Source: Paenibacillus harenae DSM 16969
GTDB lineage: Bacteria > Bacillota > Bacilli > Paenibacillales > Paenibacillaceae
NCBI RefSeq assembly: GCF_000422465.1
Contig: NZ_AULV01000014.1
Location: 206,036-270,035, forward strand
Length of the DNA: 64,000 bases
Direction: 5' to 3'
The translations under genes and the position numbers were made by a program. How positions within the stretch are numbered: position 1 is the first letter of the stretch; each line of letters begins with the position of its first letter. Below the pieces are notes generated by a model, which saw only the letters and a list, made by a program, of their open reading frames with translations, searched no databases and had not been told where the DNA came from. Below, one piece after another: positions 1-6,964 of the stretch.

Positions 1-82
1 TATCGTCTTCAAGAACCTTCCCAATCGATAATGATTTAAAGAAATAATATAATGTCCATCTTCAGGCCACGCCGGAAATGGC

Positions 83-466
83 CTACATTCGCCACCACGA
101 TGAAAAGGGGACGGTAAACTCTCCAATAAGTGGAACCGTTTCGACGATTTTAGGAGTCATTAATTTAACGTTTGCTTCGTTTGCCTTTTGTAATGCTCGT
201 TCCACCGGTTCTGTCCAACCATAATAAGCAAGGGTGAAAGCTCCCCAATGAATTAACATCATATTCTTCCCATTTACATCTAAATGAGCCTGAACAGCTT
301 CTTCGGGTGTCATATGTACCCAAGGCCATCGTTTATCATATTGACCACCTTCAATTAATGTCATGCTAAACGGTCCGTACTTTTTTCCTATTTCCTTAAA
401 ATGTGAATCGTATCCTCCATATCCGCTAGTATAGAATAGATCCATAAATAACCTCATCCCACTCAC
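83..466 (-). pseudogene. MBL-fold hydrolase (NAPE-PLD/UlaG-like), N-terminally truncated
   Basis: The 127 residues match the C-terminal half of NAPE-PLD/UlaG-like metallo-beta-lactamase-fold hydrolases: a SGYGGYDSHF stretch that normally follows the metal-binding Asp region, a PEEAVQAH segment, and the IHWGAF motif carrying the last metal-binding His. The N-terminal half with the HxHxDH metal site, which should make the protein roughly twice as long, is absent because the TetR gene ends only about 10 bases upstream. No good ribosome binding site precedes the first ATG. The reading frame is otherwise intact. I infer a remnant left by a deletion; an active enzyme is unlikely. Confidence 0.6.
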
Positions 467-476
467 ACATCAAACA

Positions 477-1049
477 TTAACCATTGCCAATCAACCCGAA
501 TAACAACAGACGGTTCATCTCAGCCATCTTTTCTTTATAGTTTCCTGACTTTGCCCAAGTTAATTGAATGGTTCCAATCACATTTAACAATTCAAGAACA
601 GTCTCTAGAGAAACTGAAGAGTGAATAGCTCCTTCCTTTTTCGCAAGTTCAATAAGCTCTTGAAGCATTTGAATTCTAATTTTATTTGTATTTTCACTAT
701 AGAGACTTGATAACACATGGTCCTTTACGGCACCAGGCGAACCAAGCAATTGATAGTCCTGATCGGCGCAAATATCCATGATTTGAACGATTTTATCCTT
801 GAAATCGATGTCTTGGTTCATGATCTCTTCGGCCATATGAAGGGTATTTTGCATCAAAACGTTTGCGCATTCCTTGACTATCCCTTCTTTGCTTTCGAAA
901 TAGTTATACAGCGATACGGATGATACGCCGGACTCAGCGGCAATATCCTTTATGCTGACATGAACGAAACCTTTTTCTTTAAAGAGCTTTAATGCCGCAT
1001 TAACAACTGCCGTCTTCTTTTTCTGAGTCCTTATTTCGAATTTATTCAT
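477..1049 (-). CDS. TetR/AcrR family transcriptional regulator
   Basis: About 190 residues. The N-terminus holds a TetR helix-turn-helix (residues roughly 25-50, with IKDIAAESGVSSVSLYNYF typical of the family); the rest is an all-helical ligand domain that I cannot assign to an inducer. The start at 1049 (MNKFEIRTQ) is preferred over an upstream ATG because a GGAGG lies about 8 bases ahead of it. It is transcribed divergently from the ketopantoate-reductase-like gene at 1250, and two AT-rich palindromes lie between them, so it very likely represses that gene and itself. What it senses is unknown. Confidence 0.88.
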   Translation of the reverse strand: MNKFEIRTQKKKTAVVNAALKLFKEKGFVHVSIKDIAAESGVSSVSLYNYFESKEGIVKECANVLMQNTLHMAEEIMNQDIDFKDKIVQIMDICADQDYQLLGSPGAVKDHVLSSLYSENTNKIRIQMLQELIELAKKEGAIHSSVSLETVLELLNVIGTIQLTWAKSGNYKEKMAEMNRLLLFGLIGNG

Positions 1050-1106
1050 TACACATTCCTCCATCCCGCATCCCAATCTAAAATCAATGTAGCACAATTC
1101 GAAAGG

Positions 1107-1213
1107 TTTTTAAATTTAATGGTCATAAATTTAAAAAAATATTGACTTACCATTCTGATCGGAGATAAAATCAAATAGAATATTTTTAAATATTACACCT
1201 TGATATTTAAAAA
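1107..1213. promoter_or_regulatory. Paired palindromic operators with promoter for the divergent TetR/reductase genes
   Basis: Two long inverted repeats share one core: TTTTTAAATTTA with its complement (1107-1118 and 1126-1137, 7-base spacer), and TTTTTAAATAT with its complement (1183-1193 and 1203-1213, 9-base spacer). Their centres are about 76 bases apart. Between them lies a plausible rightward promoter, TTGACT (1142-1147) and TAAAAT (1166-1171), 18 bases apart. The arrangement fits a TetR-type repressor binding both sites to close the divergent promoters. The repeats are read directly; protein binding is inference. Confidence 0.6.
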
Positions 1214-1249
1214 CTTTTTATTGCGAAACAACCAAAATGGAGGAATAAT

Positions 1250-2185
1250 ATGAGAATACTGGTCTACGGGGCAGGGGTTTTGGGAAGTTATTTAGCTCAC
1301 GAATTAGTGCACGGGGGCAACGAAGTCACAATGTTAGCCAGAGGACGGCGGGCGGATGAGTTACAGCAGAACGGTAATGTGATCCGCCATTATTTACAGC
1401 TCCGAACAACGGTCGATAAAGTAAACGTAATTCGTGAATTACAGCCGGAGGATGTTTATGATCTCATCTTCGTAGTGATGAAATATCCGGATTTCGAGGC
1501 AGTCCTTCCTGCCCTTGCAGCGAATCAAAGCAAACATATTATTATTATGGGCAATAATGCAAGTCCCATTGAAATGCGGCATTATTTGCAGTCCAATAGC
1601 CCTGTAGAGAAAAAGGTTGCCTTTGCTTTTCAGACGCTTGCCGGATGGAGAGAGAACGGTCGGGTAAACTGCTTGCGCGGTCCAAAGGTGACCTTGGTTT
1701 TCGGCGGCTTGGGAGAGCAGCTACATTGGAGATCGGTCATTGACCAAGCTCTAAAGAACACAAGGTATAAAACGATCACCTTTACAAATATGGATGAATG
1801 GCTGAAAAGTCACTTCATTTTGATCTTGCCTTTGAATCGCATAGCCGTCTCGTATAATGGGAATCTGCGCAAAGCGGCTAGGGACAAAAGGCTGCTTAAC
1901 TACGTCATTGACGCAATAGATGAAGGCCATCAAGTGTTGATAAAAAATGGTTACACAATTACGCCTGCGAATCAACAACAGTTAGTCCGAAAATATCGCA
2001 AGATGTTTTTTACCGTGTTGAAGATTATATTATCAACCCCCATCGGCAGAATCATACTAAGCGATAAGGCGGTATCTGCCAACGAAATGACTGCGTTGTA
2101 CCAAGCTTTTTCTGACTTAAAGAAAAGAAGTAACATGGCCACACCAAATTGGGACAAGCTTTACAATTACACCCCTTTGCAATAA
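1250..2185 (+). CDS. Ketopantoate reductase-like (ApbA/PanE family) NAD(P)-dependent oxidoreductase
   Basis: The 311 residues begin with a Rossmann nucleotide-binding motif (GAGVLGSYLA, residues 7-16), followed by a basic NADP-preferring segment (ARGRRA). A WLKSH...N stretch near residue 185 resembles the catalytic Lys/Asn region of the ApbA C-terminal domain. Length is normal for the family. GGAGGAATAAT precedes the ATG. Many Firmicutes carry such paralogues beside TetR regulators, away from pantothenate genes, and those often act on unknown 2-keto substrates. I therefore do not call it panE. Regulation by the divergent TetR gene is likely. Confidence 0.8.
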   Translation: MRILVYGAGVLGSYLAHELVHGGNEVTMLARGRRADELQQNGNVIRHYLQLRTTVDKVNVIRELQPEDVYDLIFVVMKYPDFEAVLPALAANQSKHIIIMGNNASPIEMRHYLQSNSPVEKKVAFAFQTLAGWRENGRVNCLRGPKVTLVFGGLGEQLHWRSVIDQALKNTRYKTITFTNMDEWLKSHFILILPLNRIAVSYNGNLRKAARDKRLLNYVIDAIDEGHQVLIKNGYTITPANQQQLVRKYRKMFFTVLKIILSTPIGRIILSDKAVSANEMTALYQAFSDLKKRSNMATPNWDKLYNYTPLQ

Positions 2186-2385
2186 TGGAAATAATCACAT
2201 GTTCTTGTCTCTAATCGATAGAAATCTGCCTATTCTAAGTCAGATGTGGGATGTAGTTAAACAGGTGGTTCGAGAACTATAGGTCTAATAAAGCAACCCT
2301 CATCTAAGGTGTCTACGTAACATCCAAATCATCCACCAGCGAGCACTATTATTATGCTTCGCAAGGCTTCTCGAAAAAATTTCGC

Positions 2386-2865
2386 CTACTTGTGATACGG
2401 TTCCCCCCGATTTATCTTCACCGCCCGATAAATCTGCTCCACCAGCACCAGCCGCATTAGCTGGTGCGGCAAGGTCATGCGCCCAAAGCTCAGCTTCTGC
2501 TGGGCGCGCTTAAGCACGGCGGGAGCTAAGCCATTGCTCCCGCCAATAACAAAAGCCACGTGGCTTCGCCCATACGTGGCTAACTTATCGAGCTGGTCCG
2601 CGAGATCCTCGCTGGACCAGAGCTCGCCTTCCAGCGCGAGCGCGACAACGTGCGCATCCGGCTTCAGCTGCGCCAGAAGCCTCTCGCCCTCTCGCTCGCG
2701 CACAATCGCTTCCTCCGCCGCCGACATCGTCTCCGGCGCTTTCTCATCGGGCACTTCCGTGAGCGTAAGCTTCACGTAAGGCCCGAGCCGCTTGGCATAC
2801 TCGGCTATGCCAAGCACCAAATATTTTTCCTTCAGCTTCCCTACGGCCGCTATCTGTATATGCAT
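2386..2865 (-). CDS. rlmH: 23S rRNA (pseudouridine1915-N3)-methyltransferase RlmH
   Basis: A 159-residue SPOUT-class methyltransferase, the normal family length, that methylates N3 of pseudouridine 1915 in helix 69 of 23S rRNA using S-adenosylmethionine. The knotted SAM-binding region shows FVIGGSNGL, and the C-terminus ends in the conserved RGEPYHK containing the functional HxxP/YH residues. The start [10 protein letters not shown] at 2865 is chosen because it is the conserved family N-terminus. The spacing to the nearest purine-rich site (GAAGGA, about 15 bases upstream) is long, and that leader is one half of a duplicated segment. Its place after htrC and walJ matches Bacillus. Confidence 0.95.
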   Translation of the reverse strand: MHIQIAAVGKLKEKYLVLGIAEYAKRLGPYVKLTLTEVPDEKAPETMSAAEEAIVREREGERLLAQLKPDAHVVALALEGELWSSEDLADQLDKLATYGRSHVAFVIGGSNGLAPAVLKRAQQKLSFGRMTLPHQLMRLVLVEQIYRAVKINRGEPYHK

Positions 2866-2871
2866 GCGCTG

Positions 2872-3019
2872 CGCTACACATCCTTCTGTGATTCTTTGGT
2901 GTCCGTTCACCCGTCTTAGAAAAGCCGCAAGGTCTTCTTTTTCGCATTTGGGTTTATTTTCACCATTCCTATGTTCGGATATGTCCGCTACACATCCTTC
3001 TTTTATTCTTTGGTGTCCG
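2872..3019. repeat. Direct duplication of the rlmH leader (2 x 34 bp)
   Basis: A 34-base segment at 2872-2905, immediately upstream of the rlmH start codon, recurs at 2986-3019 with 2 mismatches, 114 bases away and in the same orientation. Each copy carries a GAAGGA purine-rich site on the minus strand. Only the copy nearest rlmH is followed by a gene start. It looks like a local duplication of a 5' untranslated segment. Confidence 0.75.
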
Positions 3020-3075
3020 CTTCATCCCATATATTTATTAAGCCCGCCTGCCAGGCATCCCTTAGCATTACCCCG

Positions 3076-3243
3076 CTACACCACCAAAAAAGCCGCTGCA
3101 TCCTCGCACAAATCGCATTTGCGGGGCGGATCCCAATCGGCGAATTGCGTCTCCTTCAAATCGACCACGTCCGGCGCATCCTCATATTCATCCACAAAAC
3201 GGTCCAACGCCCGCTCAATACATGCTTTACATACACAATACAT
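3076..3243 (-). CDS. Small CxxC-type zinc-ribbon-like protein (CxxH/CxxC family)
   Basis: A 55-residue reading frame. Its N-terminus has CVCKAC and its C-terminus has CDLC, two cysteine pairs suited to binding one zinc, with RFVDEYEDAPDVVDL between them. This pattern and position match the CxxH/CxxC small-protein family, found beside walJ/htrC/rlmH in Bacilli (YyzF type), where an H often replaces the third Cys. Function is unknown. It sits between htrC and rlmH on the same strand. A moderate purine-rich site (ATAGGAAG) lies about 11 bases upstream. The family-like sequence and cysteine spacing make it much more likely real than chance. Confidence 0.78.
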   Translation of the reverse strand: MYCVCKACIERALDRFVDEYEDAPDVVDLKETQFADWDPPRKCDLCEDAAAFLVV

Positions 3244-3336
3244 CGTCTACACGCTTCCTATCCCTGGTTGATGTCGTCCTTCTTGTTCTCCCAGCATATC
3301 AGAAAATGGTACCCCATGTGAAGAACAACCGTCCTC

Positions 3337-3427
3337 CCTGAGCCATTAGGATAGTGTCTTAAAGCGCTCACCCCTATAATTCCGTCCTGAGCTAATGGGA
3401 TAGTGTCTTAAAGCGCTCATCCCCTAT
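3337..3427. repeat. Tandem duplication, 49-bp period
   Basis: A block beginning CCTGAGCCATTAGGATAG (3337-3377) is repeated with a few changes at 3386-3427. The shared core ATAGTGTCTTAAAGCGCTCA is perfect in both. It lies in the non-coding gap between the CxxC gene and htrC, and no coding potential was seen. Confidence 0.75.
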
Positions 3428-3448
3428 ATTCTCCCCAAATCTCCATCC

Positions 3449-3548
3449 AAGCAGAAATGCCGATCAGCGTCCTTGTCTGAGGACGCAACCGTTTCGCGGT
3501 GAAATATAAGCCCATTTATAAGTGCTAAACTTATAAAGTCTTATATTT
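3449..3548 (+). repeat. Dispersed three-hairpin intergenic element, copy A
   Basis: This is the most complete copy of a family seen several times in the window. In order it has: a 7-bp stem GCGTCCT/AGGACGC (3467-3473 and 3480-3486) with loop TGTCTG; a small ACCG/CGGT hairpin around 3488-3500; and an arm pair GAAATATAAG (3501-3510) and CTTATATTT (3540-3548). It lies in the htrC-CxxC gap, antisense to the genes. Similar copies are at about 44412, 49995, 52099, 52401 and 59318. Confidence 0.65.
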
Positions 3549-3605
3549 AAAAAAAGCCGCAGTGCCTACGAACGGTTCCAATCCACCATTCCCAGCAACT
3601 GCAGC
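3549..3605 (-). terminator. Probable terminator of the wal-htrC transcript
   Basis: Reading leftwards after the htrC stop, GCTGCAGT pairs with ACTGCGGC (one G-U) across a long loop and is followed by seven T residues (3549-3555). The large loop makes it weaker than the other terminators in the window. It abuts copy A of the dispersed element. Confidence 0.45.
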
Positions 3606-3620
3606 TCTTTAAACCTGCTA

Positions 3621-4979
3621 TTATTCGTCTTCTTCTTCCTTCTCGCCCAGCTTAAACTTCGTTTCCAGCAGCTTGCCGTTGCGATAATAGGAAATCTTAA
3701 TTTCTTCACCGATTTTCTTCTTGCCGTACAAAAATTTGCGGAGCTCCATCGTGCTGCCGATCGACTGGTTATCCAGCTTCACGATCACGTCATTGAACAG
3801 GAGGCCCGCTTTCTTAGCAGGACCAACCGCCTCAAGCACGATCACGCCGTCAAAAATCTCATCCGGCAGCTTCAATTCAGCTCCTGCGCTGTCCCCTGCT
3901 GCCCCGTCTTCTTCATCTTTCCCTGAATCCGCGTCCTTCTCCTCGTCCGGATCCTCGCCGAATGCGTCCTCTATCGACTGCTGCTCCCAATATTGCTCCA
4001 GGTCCATCGTGTAGACGCCCAGATAAGGACGGGACACATATCCCTGCTTCATCAGACTCTCCACGATCGGCATCGCATGGTTGATCGGGATGGCGAAGCC
4101 GATTCCCTCGACGCCGAGATCGGCGATCTTCATGCTGTTAATGCCGATGACACGTCCATCAAGATCAATCAACGGTCCGCCGCTGTTGCCCTGATTGATC
4201 GAAGCATCGATCTGGATAACCTCCTGCTCCCAGTCGTACACGCCATCCTGATTCAACGAGACCGGCACGATCTGCTGCGTCTTGCTAATGATGCCCGAAG
4301 ACACGGATTCGCCAAGCCCCAGCGGGTTGCCGATGGCCATTACATATTCTGCGGGGCGCAGCACCGATGAATCCCCGATTTCCGCAACGACGTCTATCCC
4401 TTTCGCATCGATTTCCAGCACCGCAAGATCCGTAATTTGGTCCTTGCCGACGATACGCGCCTCTCGTTTCTCGCCGTTCATCAGCACGGCTTTCACAGCC
4501 TGCGCCTTATCTACCACATGATAATTGGTGATAATAATGGCTTTCCCGTCAACTTTATCTATAATCACACCCGAACCGATACCCGCTTCGCGCAGCGTAC
4601 CCTTCTCTTCGGAGCGATCCTCCTGCTCCTCGCCGCCGATTCCGAATGAGAACGGCTGTTCATTAATAATGCTCACTACGGCCGGTCTTACCTTCGCGGA
4701 TGCTTGAACGGGACGTTCGAGCGGATCCATCGTATTTATAACGCCGGCTGCCGGAACGGCGCCTCCGTCGCCTGCAGCGCCGCTGCCGCCGCCAAAAAAG
4801 ACCCCGAACAGGAGCGTAGCAGCGACTGCACTCGTGAAGGAAGATACAAAGGCAATGCGGACATTGGACCACTTGCGTACGCCGCTTCTATATGGAAAAG
4901 CAAAGTCTCCCCGCCGATTCTCGCGCGAAGCGCGCCGGGATACCTTTGTCGAATAAAAATCATCGTCGAATAAGCCCAT
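3621..4979 (-). CDS. htrC: HtrA-type membrane-anchored serine protease with PDZ domain
   Basis: 452 residues from the ATG at 4979, which has GAGAGGAG 8 bases upstream. A longer frame exists but lacks a comparable site. Order: basic cytoplasmic segment (1-38), one transmembrane helix (about 40-62), trypsin-like protease domain with His154 (TNYHVV), Asp184 (TDLAV) and Ser266 (GNSGGP), then a PDZ domain (about 360-440). A strongly acidic insert of about 35 residues separates protease and PDZ. HtrA proteins degrade misfolded extracytoplasmic proteins. It is the last gene of the walRKHIJ cluster, as is yyxA/htrC in Bacillus subtilis, which suggests a role in envelope quality control. The closing stretch is rich in Glu. 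Confidence 0.95.
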   Translation of the reverse strand: MGLFDDDFYSTKVSRRASRENRRGDFAFPYRSGVRKWSNVRIAFVSSFTSAVAATLLFGVFFGGGSGAAGDGGAVPAAGVINTMDPLERPVQASAKVRPAVVSIINEQPFSFGIGGEEQEDRSEEKGTLREAGIGSGVIIDKVDGKAIIITNYHVVDKAQAVKAVLMNGEKREARIVGKDQITDLAVLEIDAKGIDVVAEIGDSSVLRPAEYVMAIGNPLGLGESVSSGIISKTQQIVPVSLNQDGVYDWEQEVIQIDASINQGNSGGPLIDLDGRVIGINSMKIADLGVEGIGFAIPINHAMPIVESLMKQGYVSRPYLGVYTMDLEQYWEQQSIEDAFGEDPDEEKDADSGKDEEDGAAGDSAGAELKLPDEIFDGVIVLEAVGPAKKAGLLFNDVIVKLDNQSIGSTMELRKFLYGKKKIGEEIKISYYRNGKLLETKFKLGEKEEEDE

Positions 4980-5147
4980 ACTAATCGCTCCTCTCGATGT
5001 CTTAGACACCAAGACTATTTTTTTCAATCTAGGAATGTTTTCGGAAGAAATGACTAAAATAATAATAGATTCGGACGATGAACATTTCCTTTTCCAACAA
5101 TTATTTTCCAGCAGCCGTTTTATCGTCCCCAAAGGAGAGATGTGGAT

Positions 5148-5369
5148 ATGAAAGCGAAAACGCCCGCCGCTTGGGAGCATGTGCAGCTAGCCGCTAAGCT
5201 TGCTGATTTGAAGGACGACCATTACCGTACGGTTCTCACGTTAAGCGCAATGCTAGAGCTTTTCATAGAGAAAGGAATTCTTTCAAGAGAAGAGCTGACA
5301 GCCAAGGAAAAAGCCATCGACGAACAGCTGGAATCGCTTATTTCCGCTTCACTTCATCCCATGGCGTAG
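5148..5369 (+). CDS. Hypothetical small protein, convergent with walJ
   Basis: A 73-residue, mostly helical, charged protein (MKAKTPAAWEH...). The ATG at 5148 lies 9 bases after AAAGGAGA; a GTG two codons earlier is too close to that site. It is read divergently from htrC, and its last 32 bases overlap the 3' end of walJ on the other strand. No signal peptide, membrane helix or recognised domain is seen. The strong ribosome binding site and an uninterrupted frame support it, and the overlap with walJ is a mild argument against. No function can be assigned. Confidence 0.6.
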   Translation: MKAKTPAAWEHVQLAAKLADLKDDHYRTVLTLSAMLELFIEKGILSREELTAKEKAIDEQLESLISASLHPMA

Positions 5370-6144
5370 GCTTGTCGTAATACGTCGGACGCAGCGGATG
5401 CTCATCTTTTTTATAAAATATTCCGTTATCCTCTAATATAGTATTCACCGTCATCATCGCCAAATCCATTAAGTTGTGATCAAGGCTGAGATGCGCCAAA
5501 TACACGCGTTTGGTCCGGTCCGTCATCAGCTCGAGCAGCGCTTCCCCTGCCGCCACATTCGATAAATGGCCGACGTCGCTGAGGATCCGCCGCTTCGTAT
5601 TCCACGGATAGCGGCCCATTCGGAGCATTTCCGTATCGTGATTCGACTCCAGGACAAGTACGTCCGAGTCTATAATGTGACGTCTCACCTTCTCGCTTAC
5701 ATAACCAAGGTCGGTGGCCAGGCTCAGCTTCTCGCCATTCTCTACAAACACATAGCCAACCGGCTCCGCCGCATCATGCGAGATCGGATAGGACTGGGCG
5801 GTCATGGTCCCGAAGGTCACTTCTTCGCCGGTCTCCATATATACTCGCTTCTCGGCGGCTATATTCCCGATATGCCTCTCCATGGCTCCCCATGTCGCCT
5901 CATTCGCAAAGATCGTAAGATCATACTTCCGGGCGAAAGCGCCCAGGCCCTTGATATGATCCGAATGCTCATGCGTGACAAGAAGCGCATCCAGCTCATG
6001 TCCGGATACCCCCCGATCACGCATCAGCTCATCCAGCTTCTTCGCACTCATCCCCGCGTCAACCAGCACCGTCTTCTCGCATCCTTGCACGATCGTCGCA
6101 TTGCCGGTCGACCCGCTCCCCAATACCGTAAATCTCAACCCCAT
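5338..6144 (-). CDS. walJ: WalJ/YycJ metallo-beta-lactamase-fold hydrolase
   Basis: 268 residues of metallo-beta-lactamase fold. The metal site THEHSDH is near residue 58, preceded by GSGSTGNAT at the N-terminus, which is diagnostic of the YycJ/WalJ family. Later metal ligands are seen in SHDA (His about 125) and the Asp of LESNHD. In Bacillus and Streptococcus the protein links cell-wall signalling with replication/division control, and a 5'-to-3' exonuclease activity is known for family members. It follows walI by about 34 bases, in the wal operon. Length and neighbours agree with the call. Confidence 0.95.
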   Translation of the reverse strand: MGLRFTVLGSGSTGNATIVQGCEKTVLVDAGMSAKKLDELMRDRGVSGHELDALLVTHEHSDHIKGLGAFARKYDLTIFANEATWGAMERHIGNIAAEKRVYMETGEEVTFGTMTAQSYPISHDAAEPVGYVFVENGEKLSLATDLGYVSEKVRRHIIDSDVLVLESNHDTEMLRMGRYPWNTKRRILSDVGHLSNVAAGEALLELMTDRTKRVYLAHLSLDHNLMDLAMMTVNTILEDNGIFYKKDEHPLRPTYYDKPTPWDEVKRK

Positions 6145-6178
6145 AATGTCGTAATCCTGCCCCTTCTCCCGCTCCCGT

Positions 6179-6931
6179 TTAACCGTTCGCCGCCGTTTCC
6201 TCTTTCACTTCATCCGTTGCAACTTCCCCGCTGATCGCATGAACGTAATAGGGAGGTCCGTTTTCCAACAGGACGCGCCAAGACGGCGCCGATACCTGCT
6301 CCTCGGAATCAAATATTTGACCGTGATAGCCCAGCTGAATATCCGTAATGACCGCTCCGTCCGGCAAATAGGTTTCGATCAAACTTCCTACAACCTTCGT
6401 TGCGGGCAGCACCTGCTTCTCTTCGCCAATGGTCTGCAGCTCCACAAGATCCTGCTGATAAGCGACGATCTTCTGGCTGCCGTTGTAATACAGCCTCAGC
6501 TTTACATCGAACATCGGATGGCCTTCGACCATCCGGTGCAGAACGAACCTGCCGTCGCTGCTGCTCAGCAGGTCGAAGGAATACTGGTCCAGCTGCGGAA
6601 TACGGCTTCCAAGCGCTTTGACTAGCTCGGATTTATTATAAATGAGCTTAGTGTCTACCGGAGTATCCAGCGTAACCGGCTCTGCTTTCTTGCGGCTGTC
6701 GGACTGGAGCAAATAAGTCAGATCGCCAAGCTTCGGCGTTTCCAGCGGCAGATTGGCTTCAAGCGAGATCCGCTTCTGCTGCATGAGCTGCACTTTGTCC
6801 TGCGGCAGCTCCGCCGTGTTCACATTCACATTCAGCTGCTCCCTAATATCAAGCCACAGCTGATAACCCAGCAAAATATTGAGCAGCAAAAACGAAATGA
6901 TCAACACACTTTTTGCTCGTCCCCAATCCAC
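6179..6931 (-). CDS. walI: WalI/YycI two-component regulatory membrane protein
   Basis: 250 residues: a short cytoplasmic N-terminus (MDWGRAKS), one transmembrane helix (about 9-27), then an extracytoplasmic domain. The MDWGRAKSVLI start and the position between walH and walJ are typical of YycI. In Bacillus, WalI and WalH contact the transmembrane helices of the WalK kinase and restrain it. Sequence outside the N-terminus is poorly conserved, so the call leans on context and topology. It starts about 33 bases after the walH stop. Confidence 0.92.
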   Translation of the reverse strand: MDWGRAKSVLIISFLLLNILLGYQLWLDIREQLNVNVNTAELPQDKVQLMQQKRISLEANLPLETPKLGDLTYLLQSDSRKKAEPVTLDTPVDTKLIYNKSELVKALGSRIPQLDQYSFDLLSSSDGRFVLHRMVEGHPMFDVKLRLYYNGSQKIVAYQQDLVELQTIGEEKQVLPATKVVGSLIETYLPDGAVITDIQLGYHGQIFDSEEQVSAPSWRVLLENGPPYYVHAISGEVATDEVKEETAANG

Positions 6932-6964
6932 GCGCCTTCACCTCCATCCATCCTGCTTATCTGG

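Noticed and set aside
2744..2947. 67-codon minus-strand frame with basic N-terminus upstream of rlmH
   Set aside because: Overlaps most of the conserved RlmH start in another frame and has no family resemblance.
3337..3427. Short repeats considered as a CRISPR array
   Set aside because: Only two units, no regular unique spacers between repeats and no cas genes anywhere in the window.
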